A stretch of DNA of 64,000 bases from Lightella neohaematopini. Its GTDB lineage: Bacteria > Pseudomonadota > Gammaproteobacteria > Enterobacterales > Enterobacteriaceae. The position numbers were made by a program, and so were the translations under genes. Shown here piece after piece: positions 1 to 9,000 of the stretch. The notes beneath the pieces were generated by a model. That model saw only the letters and a list, made by a program, of their open reading frames with translations. It had not been told where the DNA came from and did not search any database. Positions within the stretch are counted from its first letter, which is position 1. Every line of letters starts with the position of its first letter. The DNA is taken from positions 1 through 64,000 of the forward strand of contig JAOBJV010000001.1 of assembly GCA_025728385.1 (NCBI GenBank), given 5' to 3'.

Positions 1-51
1 CATGAAATTTGTATGGTATAAGTAAAAATATTTTTTAAAATATATAAATTT

Positions 52-79
52 AATATACCAAATGCTAATTTGGTATATT
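52..79. terminator. Perfect 12-bp hairpin downstream of lptF
   Basis: Positions 52-63 and 68-79 are perfect reverse complements around a 4-base loop. The hairpin lies 16 bases beyond the lptF stop and could end lptF transcription, or serve both strands. The T-tract on the minus-strand side is interrupted, so termination is an inference. A minus-strand ATG at positions 3-1 could open the next gene, but too little is visible to identify it. Confidence 0.5.
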
Positions 80-94
80 TATTAATTTTACTTA

Positions 95-1114
95 TCATAG
101 TAATAACTTTTCAGTTAAATAACTAATTAATATTATAATAATTAAGTAAAATATATAAATTAACCACATTAATATATGTGAATAACTAGTTATATTAATA
201 CGTAATAAGTATTGTATAATAAAAAAAAATATATACAGTATTATTACAAGTGAAATACCTAATATTTTTTTAATATTACTAACTAAAATAATTGCAGATA
301 ATAAATAAAATAACGGTATAGATAATATTAAGTTATATCTCCAATGTAATTCATTTATATTTTGATTATTAATATTAAATATTAATTGATTTAAATTTAA
401 TTGATTAGATAATAAATTATATTTTCCATTTTTAATTTGAAAAAATAAATAGTATTTTTTAAACTTTGTTATTATTAAATTTTGATTTAATAAATCATAA
501 TAATAGTTATTACCATTAAATAATATAATTAATTTATATTTTTTATTACAAATAAAATTATAAATATTACCAGTACTTATTAGATAATATTTATTTTTTT
601 TAATTTTTATTAAAAAAATATTATTTAATTTTTTATTAAAAATAATATCATTATTTTTAATATTAGTAGATAAATTATTTAATACTAATTGATTAATATT
701 ATTTTGTTTATTATTAAGTAATAATTGACAATAATATCTGTTAGATATTGGTACAAGCCACATACTATTAATGGTAGTCAAAAGCATAGCAAAAATACTT
801 ATAATCAATAATGTTAAATATATTATATTCTTGCTATATCCACAACTATATATAGCTAATAATTCGTTATTGTTATGTATATATTGTATAGTAATAAATA
901 CACTTATTATAATACTTATAGGTACTATAATTTGTATTATTTCAGGAATTTTTAAAATTATTAAGATAATAGCTAAATTTTTAGTAATATGTCCAATAAC
1001 AATTAATTTTAGTATTCTCATTGCTTTATGACAAAGAAATACTAATACTAAAATTAGTATAATAATAATTTGAACTTTACATATCTTATTAAAGATATAT
1101 TTAATAATAATCAT
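95..1114 (-). CDS. lptF: LPS export permease LptF
   Basis: LptF is one of the two membrane subunits of the LptB2FG ABC transporter, which extracts lipopolysaccharide from the inner membrane and passes it to the LptC/A bridge. The 339-residue protein has the YjgP/YjgQ layout: three N-terminal membrane segments (about 14-32, 48-77, 97-122), a periplasmic beta-jellyroll region (about 125-255), and three C-terminal segments (about 262-336). The N-terminus aligns closely with E. coli LptF (366 residues), including the conserved stretch ending ACGLSK, here SCGYSK near residue 90. It is divergent from valS. Its usual partner lptG is not visible in the 94 bases downstream; it may begin at the window edge or lie elsewhere. 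The ATG has no clear Shine-Dalgarno sequence. Confidence 0.93.
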   Translation of the reverse strand: MIIIKYIFNKICKVQIIIILILVLVFLCHKAMRILKLIVIGHITKNLAIILIILKIPEIIQIIVPISIIISVFITIQYIHNNNELLAIYSCGYSKNIIYLTLLIISIFAMLLTTINSMWLVPISNRYYCQLLLNNKQNNINQLVLNNLSTNIKNNDIIFNKKLNNIFLIKIKKNKYYLISTGNIYNFICNKKYKLIILFNGNNYYYDLLNQNLIITKFKKYYLFFQIKNGKYNLLSNQLNLNQLIFNINNQNINELHWRYNLILSIPLFYLLSAIILVSNIKKILGISLVIILYIFFFIIQYLLRINITSYSHILMWLIYIFYLIIIILISYLTEKLLL

Positions 1115-1270
1115 AACTGTATGTTATATTTGATTTAATTTAAAATTATTTTATTAATTAGATTTAATAATTTTTAGAGATATATATTATAATTTAAATA
1201 TTTTAGTTTTATATGACAAAATTTAGTATAATAAGAAGATAATAATGTTAACAATTGTGGACATCAATTA

Positions 1271-4138
1271 ATGAATAATTATTATAATCCGAAAGATATA
1301 GAACAATCAATATATAGATATTGGGAAAAAAATAATCTATTTCAACCAACTAAAAATAATAAAAAAAATTATTGTATTGTTATACCTCCTCCTAATATTA
1401 CAGGAAAATTACATATTGGTCATGCTTATCAGTATACTTTAATGGATATATTAATTAGATACAATAAAATGCAAGGAAAAAATACTTTGTGGCAAATGGG
1501 TACTGATCATGCTGGTATCGCTATGCAAATTACAGCTGAAAAAATTATAAAAAATAAATACAATAAAATTAGAACAAATTATAATCGTGAAGATTTTATT
1601 AAAGAAATATGGAAAATAAAGGATAAATTTAATAGTTATATTAACTATCAGATTAAAAGATTAGGTAATTCTGTATATTGGGGCAATAATCGATTTACTT
1701 TAGATAATAATATGTCATCTTCGGTAAAATCAGCATTTATAAAATTATATAATGATAATTTAATATATAAAGGTAAAAAATTAGTAAATTGGGATTTTAA
1801 ATTAAAAACTGCTATTTCTGATTTAGAAGTAGTTAATCGAGAACATATTGGTAATATGTGGTATTTAAGATATCCATTGGCTGATAATCAACTTACTATA
1901 AATAATCTAAATTATTTAGTTGTAGCAACTACACGTCCAGAAACAATATTAGGTGATGTTGCAATTGCTGTTAATCCTTATGATAATCGTTACCAAAATT
2001 TAATTGGTAAATATGTTATATTACCAATATTAAACAAACAATTACCAATTATAGCAGACAAATATGTAGATATTAAAAAAGGTACTGGCTGTGTAAAAAT
2101 TACTCCCGCACATGATTTTAATGACTACAAAATTGGAAAAAAACATAATTTATCAATAATAAATATATTTTCAAAAAATGGTACTATATTAAATAAACCT
2201 GAAATATTTAATAAGTATGGTGTAGTAGATAATAAGAATATTTATAATATACCTCATTATTTACAAGGATTAGATAGATTCCAAGCTCGTAACATTATTG
2301 TAAATAAATTGAAAGACTTAAACTTAGTAGATGATATTAAACTACATAAATTAATTATTTCTTATAACAATCGTAATAATGAAATTATTGAACCTCTTTT
2401 AACTAGTCAGTGGTATATGCGTACTAGTAAATTATCAAAATTAGCTGTTAATCTTGTTAAAAATGGATATATTAAATTTATTCCAAAACATTATGAAAAT
2501 TTATATTTTAATTGGATGAAAGATATACAAGATTGGTGTATTTCAAGACAAATATGGTGGGGTCACCGTATTCCAGCTTGGTATGATATTAAAAATAATG
2601 TATATGTTGGTAATAATGAACAAGAAATAAGATTATTATATAATATAGATAAAAACACTGCATTATATCAAGATGATGATGTATTAGATACATGGTTTTC
2701 TTCTTCATTATGGACTTTTGCATCATTAGGATGGCCTAAAAATACTATTTTATTAAAGATGTTCCATCCAACTAATCTAGTAATAAGTGGTTTTGATATA
2801 ATATTTTTTTGGATTGCTAGGATGATTATGTTAACGTCTTATTTAGTTAAAAATCATAATCATACAGTTAATATACCATTTAAAACAGTATACATTACTG
2901 GATTAGTATGCGATGAACTTGGACAAAAAATGTCAAAATCTAAAGGAAATATTATTAATCCTATAGACATAATAGATGGTATATCATTGAAAAATTTAAT
3001 TTATGAACGTGCTAAACAAGTAACTGGTTTTACTGCAATTAAAAATATTATAAAATATATTAAAAATAAATTTCCTAATGGAATTAATGCATATGGTGCT
3101 GATGCTTTACGTTTTGCTTTAACAGCTATGTCTTCATCACATAAAAATATTAATTATAATATTAATCAAATATCTAGTTATTATAACTTCTGTAATAAAT
3201 TATGGCAAGTTAGTAGATTTGTGTTACTAAATAGTGAAAATTTTTGTAATTATGAACTATCTTCTCTATCTTTAATAGATAAGTGGATACTAATAGAATT
3301 AAATAAGACAGTGAAAAATTTTAAATTTGCATTAGATAATTATCGTTTTGATTTAGCTGTTAATATATTATACACATTTGTATGGCATCAATTTTGTGAT
3401 TGGTATATTGAATTAGCAAAAATTAATATTAAACACGGATCACTATTAGAAATTAAATATACTAAAAATACTTTACTGTTAGTTTTAAAACAAATATTAT
3501 TATTAATTCATCCAATTATTCCATTTATTACAGAATATATATGGCAATGTATTAATAAAAAATTTAATAATAATGAATCTATTATATTACAATCATTTCC
3601 AAATTATAAATTACATAGTAAAAATACTAATAATATAAATATAATTAATAGTATTAGTTTAATAAAAAATATTATTTCTACTGTTAGAAAAATAAGATCA
3701 GAAATAAATATAAACAACAATACGTTAATAAAAATTATTCTTAGTAATATTTCTAACGAAGAAGAATTAATAATACTAAACAATAGTAAATTTATTAAAA
3801 ATATAGCTAAATTAAGGTCAATTATTATATTAAATAATAAAGAATATAATTATAATTATATTCATATTTTTGAGAAGATAAATAACATTAAATTAATTAT
3901 ACCATTAAATAATTTAGATAAAAAAATATTATATTTTAGATTAAAAAAGATTGAATCTCATTTAGTTAAAGTAGAAAAAAAAATACACATTTTAAATAAA
4001 AAATTATTCAATAATAAATTTATTAAATGTGCACCTAAAATAATTATAAGTGATGTGAAAAATAAACTAGAAAAATATAACGAAATAAAATTAACTTTAA
4101 TAAAACAAAAAACGTTAATATCTAACTATATAAAATAA
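1271..4138 (+). CDS. valS: Valyl-tRNA synthetase
   Basis: This class I synthetase charges tRNA-Val and hydrolyses mischarged Thr-tRNA-Val. At 955 residues it matches the E. coli length (951). The HIGH signature is at residues 48-51 and KMSKS at 553-557. The editing domain starts near 190 and carries the TTRPET motif at 220-225 and a GTG..K.TPAHD motif further on. The anticodon-binding helical domain follows, and a Lys-rich coiled coil (about 880-955), the tRNA-gripping arm of ValRS, closes the protein. It ends 5 bases before the convergent fabA, leaving no room for a separate terminator. In E. coli valS follows pepA and holC, which are absent here. Confidence 0.97.
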   Translation: MNNYYNPKDIEQSIYRYWEKNNLFQPTKNNKKNYCIVIPPPNITGKLHIGHAYQYTLMDILIRYNKMQGKNTLWQMGTDHAGIAMQITAEKIIKNKYNKIRTNYNREDFIKEIWKIKDKFNSYINYQIKRLGNSVYWGNNRFTLDNNMSSSVKSAFIKLYNDNLIYKGKKLVNWDFKLKTAISDLEVVNREHIGNMWYLRYPLADNQLTINNLNYLVVATTRPETILGDVAIAVNPYDNRYQNLIGKYVILPILNKQLPIIADKYVDIKKGTGCVKITPAHDFNDYKIGKKHNLSIINIFSKNGTILNKPEIFNKYGVVDNKNIYNIPHYLQGLDRFQARNIIVNKLKDLNLVDDIKLHKLIISYNNRNNEIIEPLLTSQWYMRTSKLSKLAVNLVKNGYIKFIPKHYENLYFNWMKDIQDWCISRQIWWGHRIPAWYDIKNNVYVGNNEQEIRLLYNIDKNTALYQDDDVLDTWFSSSLWTFASLGWPKNTILLKMFHPTNLVISGFDIIFFWIARMIMLTSYLVKNHNHTVNIPFKTVYITGLVCDELGQKMSKSKGNIINPIDIIDGISLKNLIYERAKQVTGFTAIKNIIKYIKNKFPNGINAYGADALRFALTAMSSSHKNINYNINQISSYYNFCNKLWQVSRFVLLNSENFCNYELSSLSLIDKWILIELNKTVKNFKFALDNYRFDLAVNILYTFVWHQFCDWYIELAKINIKHGSLLEIKYTKNTLLLVLKQILLLIHPIIPFITEYIWQCINKKFNNNESIILQSFPNYKLHSKNTNNINIINSISLIKNIISTVRKIRSEININNNTLIKIILSNISNEEELIILNNSKFIKNIAKLRSIIILNNKEYNYNYIHIFEKINNIKLIIPLNNLDKKILYFRLKKIESHLVKVEKKIHILNKKLFNNKFIKCAPKIIISDVKNKLEKYNEIKLTLIKQKTLISNYIK

Positions 4139-4143
4139 ATGAA

Positions 4144-4665
4144 TTAAACTAAGTTAGTTTTTGTTGTAAATAATCCAACTTTTAAATTATTAGCAGTATA
4201 AATTAACTTATTATCACATAACAACTCACCATCAGCAATACCAACTATTGATTTATTACTAATAATACGTCTCAAATGAACATGATAAATTATTTTTTTT
4301 GATGTTGGTAATACTTGACCAAAAAATTTTACTTCTTTTACTCCTAATGCTCTACCTTTACCTTTTCCACCTAACCAACCAAGATAAAAACCAACTAACT
4401 GCCACATAGCATCTAAACCTAAACATCCTGGCATAACTGGATCATTTATAAAATGACAAGAAAAAAACCACATATTAGGATTAATATCTAACTCAGCTTC
4501 TATAAAACCATTTTTATAATTACCATAATTTTTAGTAATATTTGTTATTCTATCTATCATTAACATATTCAAAGATGGTAATTTAGGACCATCCATACCA
4601 AATAATTTACCATATCCAGATGCTATTAAATCCTTTTTTGAAAAAAAACTTTGTTCATCTAACAT
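4144..4665 (-). CDS. fabA: 3-hydroxydecanoyl-ACP dehydratase/isomerase FabA
   Basis: FabA dehydrates beta-hydroxydecanoyl-ACP and isomerises the trans-2 to the cis-3 product, the branch point to unsaturated fatty acids in enteric bacteria. The 173-residue protein is nearly identical in length to E. coli FabA (172). The catalytic pair is visible as His71 in the CHF segment and Asp85 in GLDAMWQ. The central region (about 60-110) is highly conserved, including the GWLGG loop. It works with FabZ, which is also in this window; FabB is not seen here. The gene is convergent with valS. Confidence 0.97.
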   Translation of the reverse strand: MLDEQSFFSKKDLIASGYGKLFGMDGPKLPSLNMLMIDRITNITKNYGNYKNGFIEAELDINPNMWFFSCHFINDPVMPGCLGLDAMWQLVGFYLGWLGGKGKGRALGVKEVKFFGQVLPTSKKIIYHVHLRRIISNKSIVGIADGELLCDNKLIYTANNLKVGLFTTKTNLV

Positions 4666-4860
4666 AAAATTATATAAAACAAAATAGATATTTTATAATA
4701 TTAAATTATTCAAATTACTAAGTATAATATGAAAATAAAATATTAACCTTATAAATTATTATTAATAAATAATTTAATACACACTACGATAACTCTATTA
4801 ATAAATTTCTTTATTAGATTTAAATTATTTATTAAAATTTTAATTTATAATAAATTAATT

Positions 4861-5517
4861 TTATCTACGTAGTAGATTAATACTACTTATTAAGCTAACA
4901 AATATATTATATAATGAAACATATAAACTAATTGTTGCTCTAATATAATTAGTTTCACCACCGTAAATAATATTACTTATTTCCCATAATATAGAAGTAG
5001 ATGAACAAATAATAAATATAGTACTAATTGTTAATGATACTATAGATAAATTAAAAAAACTATTTACAATAATTAATATAAATAATGATAAAAATCCACT
5101 AATTATTACACTTGATAAAAATGACATATTTTTTTTAGTTATAAAAATATAAAGAGAGCAAAATAATAGTATTAATGCAGTACCAATTAGAGATAAAATT
5201 ATTATATCATTAGCTCCAGTAAATAATATCTTACTTAAAGTAGGACCTAAAGTATAACCCATAAATCCAGTTAAAGCAAATGTAGAAAAAATACCAAAAA
5301 TACTATTAGATAATTTTTGTGTTAAAAATAACAAACCATAAAATCCAACTATTACAACTAATAAACCAGGACTAGGTAAACAATATATTGTACTAATAGT
5401 CGCTATAAATCCAGAAAATGCTAATGTTAAAAATAATAAAAAATAAGTATTGCGTAAAACTTTATTAGTATTTAGAATAGGCTTATTAATTAAAATATCC
5501 TTAACTAATTGATTCAT
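4861..5517 (-). CDS. yccA: BAX-inhibitor-1 family membrane protein YccA
   Basis: YccA is a seven-helix inner-membrane protein of the Bax inhibitor-1 family. In E. coli it is a substrate and inhibitor of the FtsH protease and protects jammed SecY translocons. The 218-residue sequence aligns over its whole length with E. coli YccA (219), including KVLRNTYFLL near residues 19-28 and the C-terminal GGETNYIRAT motif with its conserved Asp/Glu/Arg character. A strong AGGAG ribosome-binding site lies 7 bases before the ATG. A serine tRNA gene lies next to it, as serT lies near yccA in E. coli, so this is conserved synteny. Its retention in so small a genome suggests a real role in membrane proteostasis. 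Confidence 0.93.
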   Translation of the reverse strand: MNQLVKDILINKPILNTNKVLRNTYFLLFLTLAFSGFIATISTIYCLPSPGLLVVIVGFYGLLFLTQKLSNSIFGIFSTFALTGFMGYTLGPTLSKILFTGANDIIILSLIGTALILLFCSLYIFITKKNMSFLSSVIISGFLSLFILIIVNSFFNLSIVSLTISTIFIICSSTSILWEISNIIYGGETNYIRATISLYVSLYNIFVSLISSINLLRR

Positions 5518-5636
5518 AAAAACTCCTAATTTATGGTAAATGTTGGTGAAATTAATTTAAGTACTATAGTTTGTAATATAAAATATATTAATTTTACGTA
5601 ATTATAACAATAATTTTTAATATTGTAAATTAATTG

Positions 5637-5669
5637 ATTAATACTAATTACAATTAAATTAGTGTTAAT
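5637..5669. repeat. 13-bp inverted repeat between yccA and tRNA-Ser
   Basis: Arms 5637-5649 and 5657-5669 pair over 13 bp with one G-T wobble around a 7-base loop. A T-run follows on the plus strand, ending at the first base of the serine tRNA. The repeat sits between two divergently transcribed units, so termination of an upstream gene is not an obvious role. Confidence 0.6.
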
Positions 5670-5680
5670 ATTAATTTTTT

Positions 5681-5763
5681 GGAGGAGTGGCTGAGTGGTT
5701 TAAAGCACCGGTCTTGAAAATCGGTAGTAGAAATACTCTAGAGTTCGAATCTCTACTCCTCCG
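5681..5763 (+). tRNA. tRNA-Ser (anticodon TGA)
   Basis: The gene folds as a class II tRNA. The 7-bp acceptor stem pairs GGAGGAG with CTCCTCC, the discriminator base is G, the anticodon loop contains TGA, and there is a variable arm and a standard T-arm. No CCA is encoded. It lies next to yccA, as serT does in E. coli, and probably shares a transcript with the following tRNA-Lys. Confidence 0.96.
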
Positions 5764-5776
5764 TTATAATTTTATT

Positions 5777-5849
5777 GGGTCGTTAGCTCAGTTGGTAGAG
5801 CAATTGACTCTTAATCAATTGGTCGTAGGTTCGAATCCTACACGACCCA
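5777..5849 (+). tRNA. tRNA-Lys (anticodon CTT)
   Basis: All stems are intact: acceptor GGGTCGT with ACGACCC, D-arm, anticodon stem ATTGA with TCAAT, and T-arm GTAGG with CCTAC. The body is almost identical to E. coli tRNA-Lys, but the seven-base anticodon loop is CTCTTAA, giving anticodon CTT instead of TTT. By standard decoding it would read only AAG, the rare lysine codon here. It starts 13 bases after tRNA-Ser. No CCA is encoded. Confidence 0.93.
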
Positions 5850-5892
5850 ATATAAGAAATATAATTTTTAAATAAATTAAATTATTGTTAAT

Positions 5893-5926
5893 AGTTCTTA
5901 ACTAAGAACTTATTTTTTTATTTTTT
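5893..5926 (+). terminator. Rho-independent terminator after tRNA-Ser/tRNA-Lys
   Basis: Positions 5893-5900 and 5903-5910 are perfect 8-base reverse complements (effectively a 7-bp stem with a 4-base loop), followed at once by a T-rich tract of about 16 bases. The position, 43 bases after tRNA-Lys and before pgsA, suits the end of the tRNA transcript. Confidence 0.7.
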
Positions 5927-5956
5927 ATATTTATTTAAGCTAATAAATATAATGTT

Positions 5957-6511
5957 ATGCAATTTAATATACCAATTTGGTTAACTGTTTTTCGAGTAGT
6001 AGTAACACCATTATTTATCTTTATTTTCTATTTACCATTTAGTTGGTCTAGATTATGTTGTATTGTAATATTTATCTTAGCTTCAATTACTGATTGGTTT
6101 GATGGATTTTTAGCTCGTCGTTGGAAACAAACAAGTAATTTTGGAGCTTTTCTTGATCCAGTCGCTGATAAAGTAATGGTATCTGTAGTATTAGTATTAA
6201 TATCTGATCAATTACATTATTGGTTAATTACGTTACCATCATCAATAATTATTGCAAGAGAAATTATTATTTCGGCTCTAAGAGAATGGTTAGCTAGATT
6301 AGGAAAAAATAATAATATTTCTGTTACCTTAATTAGTAAAATAAAAACTACAATTCAAATTATTGCTATTACTACATTGCTATATCAATCAGATAATTAT
6401 ACTGTACTAATAATTGGTATAATTTTTCTATACATTGCATTAATACTAACTTTTTATTCCATGTTAAAATATTTGTATATTATTAGACATGAATTTTATA
6501 AAAAATTTTAA
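5957..6511 (+). CDS. pgsA: Phosphatidylglycerophosphate synthase PgsA
   Basis: PgsA transfers a phosphatidyl group from CDP-diacylglycerol to glycerol-3-phosphate, the committed step to phosphatidylglycerol in the inner membrane. The CDP-alcohol phosphotransferase motif is complete: Asp46, Asp49-Gly50, Ala53-Arg54, Gly63, Asp67 and Asp71. The 184-residue length matches E. coli (182), and about four to five hydrophobic segments are visible. The product goes to a PGP phosphatase, and pgpA is in this window; the substrate comes from CdsA, also here. tRNA-Cys and tRNA-Leu follow directly, as in the E. coli pgsA-glyW-cysT-leuZ cluster, with glyW missing. Confidence 0.96.
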   Translation: MQFNIPIWLTVFRVVVTPLFIFIFYLPFSWSRLCCIVIFILASITDWFDGFLARRWKQTSNFGAFLDPVADKVMVSVVLVLISDQLHYWLITLPSSIIIAREIIISALREWLARLGKNNNISVTLISKIKTTIQIIAITTLLYQSDNYTVLIIGIIFLYIALILTFYSMLKYLYIIRHEFYKKF

Positions 6512-6559
6512 TATTGTTAAAATATAAAATATAATATATATTAGTGATTTTATAATTTT

Positions 6560-6631
6560 GGCGTGTTGACAGAATGGTTTATGTAGCGGATTGCAAATCC
6601 GTTTATCCCAGTTCGATTCTGGGACACGTCT
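6560..6631 (+). tRNA. tRNA-Cys (anticodon GCA)
   Basis: The cloverleaf is complete, with anticodon GCA and discriminator T at 6631, the key cysteine identity base. The acceptor stem has one G-T wobble (second pair). It corresponds in position to E. coli cysT after pgsA. No CCA is encoded. Confidence 0.95.
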
Positions 6632-6640
6632 TTTTCATTT

Positions 6641-6725
6641 GCCCGGGTGGTGAAATTTGGTAGACACAAGGGACTTAAAATCCCTCAGCTAAAAAGCTAT
6701 ACGAGTTCAAGTCTCGTCCCGGGTA
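6641..6725 (+). tRNA. tRNA-Leu (anticodon TAA)
   Basis: This class II tRNA has a variable arm, anticodon loop CTTAAAA (anticodon TAA) and a GC-rich acceptor stem with the G1-T72 wobble also seen in E. coli leuZ. It begins 9 bases after tRNA-Cys and matches leuZ in synteny. TTA is the dominant Leu codon in this genome, so this is probably its main leucine tRNA. No CCA is encoded. Confidence 0.95.
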
Positions 6726-6741
6726 TTTTAAAAATTTAATC

Positions 6742-7662
6742 TTAATTAATTATTATTGGTACACCAGATCTTCTATTTAATTCATTATTAAATTTTTTTA
6801 TATTTATATGATTATTCACTATAAATTTTTTAATATGTTTATTTATTTTAATTGGTAGTATTTTTTTTGACATAAATTCTTTTTTATTAGAAGATAATGG
6901 TTGATGTACTTCTAAATATATCATATTATTTGGTTCCTTAGTAATTTTTATTGGTTCATTAATAAATTGTACTCTAGTACCTACAGGAACATTTTTAAAT
7001 AAAAATTTAATATCATTATCTCTTAAACGTACACAGCCATGACTAATTCTTAACCCAATTCCAAATTTACTATTAGTCCCATGTATAGCATAATAGTTAC
7101 CAAGATACAAAGCAAATAATCCCATTGGATTACTTGGACCAGCAGGAAATATTTTAGGTATATACTGTCCATTACGCATATATTCATCTCTAATATTTTT
7201 TGTTGGAATCCATATAGGATTACTTTTTTTATACTTGACATAAGTAATCCAATTTCTAGGAGTTTCATTACCTATTTCTCCAATTCCAATAGGAAATACA
7301 ATAACTTTATTATTTTTTAAAAAAAAATATAGACGCATTTCTGCACTATTAATTATAATTCCTTTGTGTAAAGTATCTGGTAGTATCATTTTTTTAGGTA
7401 TAATTATTTTAGTACATGATTTAGGTAGATAAACATCTAAATTTGGATTTGCTTCTAACATATTAGTTATACCTACTTGAAATTTAGCAGAAAAATGTTC
7501 CAATGAATATTTATTATTTAATGGAATAATAAAATTAATATTATTACCTATAATTCTACTGTTTGGATTAAAAATTTTATATGTTGTAGCAAACAGATAA
7601 TTATTATAGAGTAATTTAGTTATTAAAATAGCAATTAATAAAATTTTAAATAAATTTAACAT
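6742..7662 (-). CDS. ldtB: L,D-transpeptidase LdtB (YbiS type)
   Basis: This periplasmic enzyme of the YkuD family attaches Braun lipoprotein to peptidoglycan in E. coli. A hydrophobic signal segment covers about residues 1-26, a LysM-like region about 50-95, and the catalytic domain about 100-235 with His194 (AIHGT), His208 and the nucleophile Cys210 in SHGC-VR. At 306 residues it equals E. coli LdtB/YbiS, and the similarity continues to the C-terminal RSGVP-I-N segment, which favours LdtB over LdtA or LdtC. It converges on tRNA-Leu. Whether its lipoprotein substrate Lpp exists cannot be judged here. Retention implies a crosslinked cell wall under the outer membrane. Confidence 0.9.
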   Translation of the reverse strand: MLNLFKILLIAILITKLLYNNYLFATTYKIFNPNSRIIGNNINFIIPLNNKYSLEHFSAKFQVGITNMLEANPNLDVYLPKSCTKIIIPKKMILPDTLHKGIIINSAEMRLYFFLKNNKVIVFPIGIGEIGNETPRNWITYVKYKKSNPIWIPTKNIRDEYMRNGQYIPKIFPAGPSNPMGLFALYLGNYYAIHGTNSKFGIGLRISHGCVRLRDNDIKFLFKNVPVGTRVQFINEPIKITKEPNNMIYLEVHQPLSSNKKEFMSKKILPIKINKHIKKFIVNNHINIKKFNNELNRRSGVPIIIN

Positions 7663-7697
7663 AAATTTTAAGTTATTTTAAATATTTTAAATCTCTT

Positions 7698-7735
7698 AAT
7701 AATAAAAGACCTTACTGTGTAATGTAGTAAGGTCT
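7698..7735 (-). terminator. Rho-independent terminator of the peroxiredoxin gene
   Basis: Positions 7707-7716 and 7726-7735 are perfect 10-base reverse complements around a 9-base loop. On the minus strand the stem is followed by TTTTATTATT. It lies about 55 bases beyond the stop codon of the peroxiredoxin gene and is the most canonical terminator in the window. Confidence 0.8.
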
Positions 7736-7789
7736 AAAGTCGTAAAAATAATTATATGATTTTAGTTAATTATATTAATAGAAAATAAA

Positions 7790-8389
7790 TTATAAATCAT
7801 TGATATTATTACTTAAATAAGTACTAATACCATCTTTAGTTGGTTCAATTGTGTTTTTTCCTATTTGCCATTGAGCAGGACAAACTTGACCATTAATTTC
7901 ATGATGTTTAAAAGCATCAATAAATCTTATTATTTCATCTATATTTCTACCTATAGGTAAGTCATTTATAGATTGATGACGAATAATACTATCTTTATCT
8001 AATATAAAAGTTCCTCTTAATGCCACACCTAACTCTGGATGTTCTACTTCATAAGATTTTATAATACTTCTTTTTATATCAGAAATCATTGGATAATTAA
8101 TTTTAAATATTCCTCCATTATTAATAGACATAGAACGCCATGTGCTATGTGAAAATACAGAATCTGTAGATATACCAACTATCTTTACATCACGTTGTTT
8201 AAACTCTATATAACGCTTATTAAAAGAAATTAATTCGGACGGACATACAAAAGTAAAGTCCATTGGCCAAAAAAATATAACAGCATATTTATTACTAATA
8301 TATTCATATAAATTAAAATTATTAATTATTGTTCCATCTTTTAATACAGCTGGAGCTGTGAAGTTAGGTGCTATTTTTGTAACTAACAT
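7790..8389 (-). CDS. tsaA: Typical 2-Cys peroxiredoxin (AhpC/TSA family)
   Basis: The enzyme reduces hydrogen peroxide and organic hydroperoxides in the cytosol. The peroxidatic Cys49 lies in FTFVCP with Thr46 three residues before it, the active-site Arg is Arg125 (ALRGTF), and the resolving Cys170 lies in QVCPAQW. The 199-residue length and the GVALRG and DLPIGRN segments match the TsaA-type proteins of Yersinia and Serratia relatives rather than the E. coli AhpC paralogue, so the symbol is tentative. A strong GGAGG ribosome-binding site precedes the ATG and a canonical terminator follows. The usual reductant (thioredoxin or AhpF) is not encoded in the window. It is divergent from yajC. Confidence 0.9.
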   Translation of the reverse strand: MLVTKIAPNFTAPAVLKDGTIINNFNLYEYISNKYAVIFFWPMDFTFVCPSELISFNKRYIEFKQRDVKIVGISTDSVFSHSTWRSMSINNGGIFKINYPMISDIKRSIIKSYEVEHPELGVALRGTFILDKDSIIRHQSINDLPIGRNIDEIIRFIDAFKHHEINGQVCPAQWQIGKNTIEPTKDGISTYLSNNINDL

Positions 8390-8605
8390 AATTTATCCTC
8401 CATAAATATTTTAATTAAATTAAATTGTAACACATATATTAGTGTAATAATATACCAAATAATTTTTTTAATACATTAAAATAATAAATTAATACTTATT
8501 ATATTGTTTTATAATATTTGCATAGTATAATGGTTAAATTATTACTTTAATTATAATAATGTGAATTATTAATATAACGTTTAGTAAATTAAAAAGATAT
8601 TTTAG

Positions 8606-8998
8606 ATGAATAATTTTATTAATGAAATACTTACAGTTAATTATAGCAACTATTCACAGTCATCTAGTAATCCTTATTCAATTTTGTTAATGCTATTTAT
8701 TTTTGTGTTAATATTTTATTTTATGATTATAAGACCTCAACAAAAACGTATAAAATCACATAAAATATTAATTAATAGTGTTAAAAGTGGTGATGAAATT
8801 ATGACTAGTGGTGGTTTAATAGGAATAGTGTTAGAAAAAACTAATAATGGATATGCATTATTATTACTTACGGATAATAATAAAGTAATTATTAAATTAG
8901 ATTATATTTCTATTATTTTACCTAAAGGTACAGTAAATTTACTTAATAATGATTTAACAAAAATGATTAGTAATAAACCTAAATTAGATAAAAAATAA
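8606..8998 (+). CDS. yajC: Preprotein translocase accessory subunit YajC
   Basis: YajC is a small single-span inner-membrane protein that associates with SecDF-YidC in the holotranslocon. The 130-residue product has one hydrophobic segment (about 26-44), the hallmark RPQQK-R sequence just after it, and a small cytoplasmic domain with the conserved GDEIMTSGGLIG segment. The N-terminal extension of about 20 polar residues makes it longer than E. coli YajC (110). In E. coli secD and secF follow; here ribD starts 2 bases after the stop, so the secDF block was removed from this locus. It opens a six-gene plus-strand cluster. Confidence 0.92.
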   Translation: MNNFINEILTVNYSNYSQSSSNPYSILLMLFIFVLIFYFMIIRPQQKRIKSHKILINSVKSGDEIMTSGGLIGIVLEKTNNGYALLLLTDNNKVIIKLDYISIILPKGTVNLLNNDLTKMISNKPKLDKK

Positions 8999-9000
8999 TA

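Noticed and set aside
1..51. Start of lptG on the minus strand at the window edge
   Set aside because: An ATG at 3-1 is the only evidence; no coding sequence is visible.
771..1031. Plus-strand open frame antisense to lptF
   Set aside because: It is a hydrophobic shadow of the lptF membrane segments caused by A+T-rich composition, without a ribosome-binding site or recognisable family.
5687..5875. Open reading frame of 62 codons across tRNA-Ser and tRNA-Lys
   Set aside because: It is only the reading of two intact tRNA genes; no protein similarity is expected and the tRNA folds are complete.
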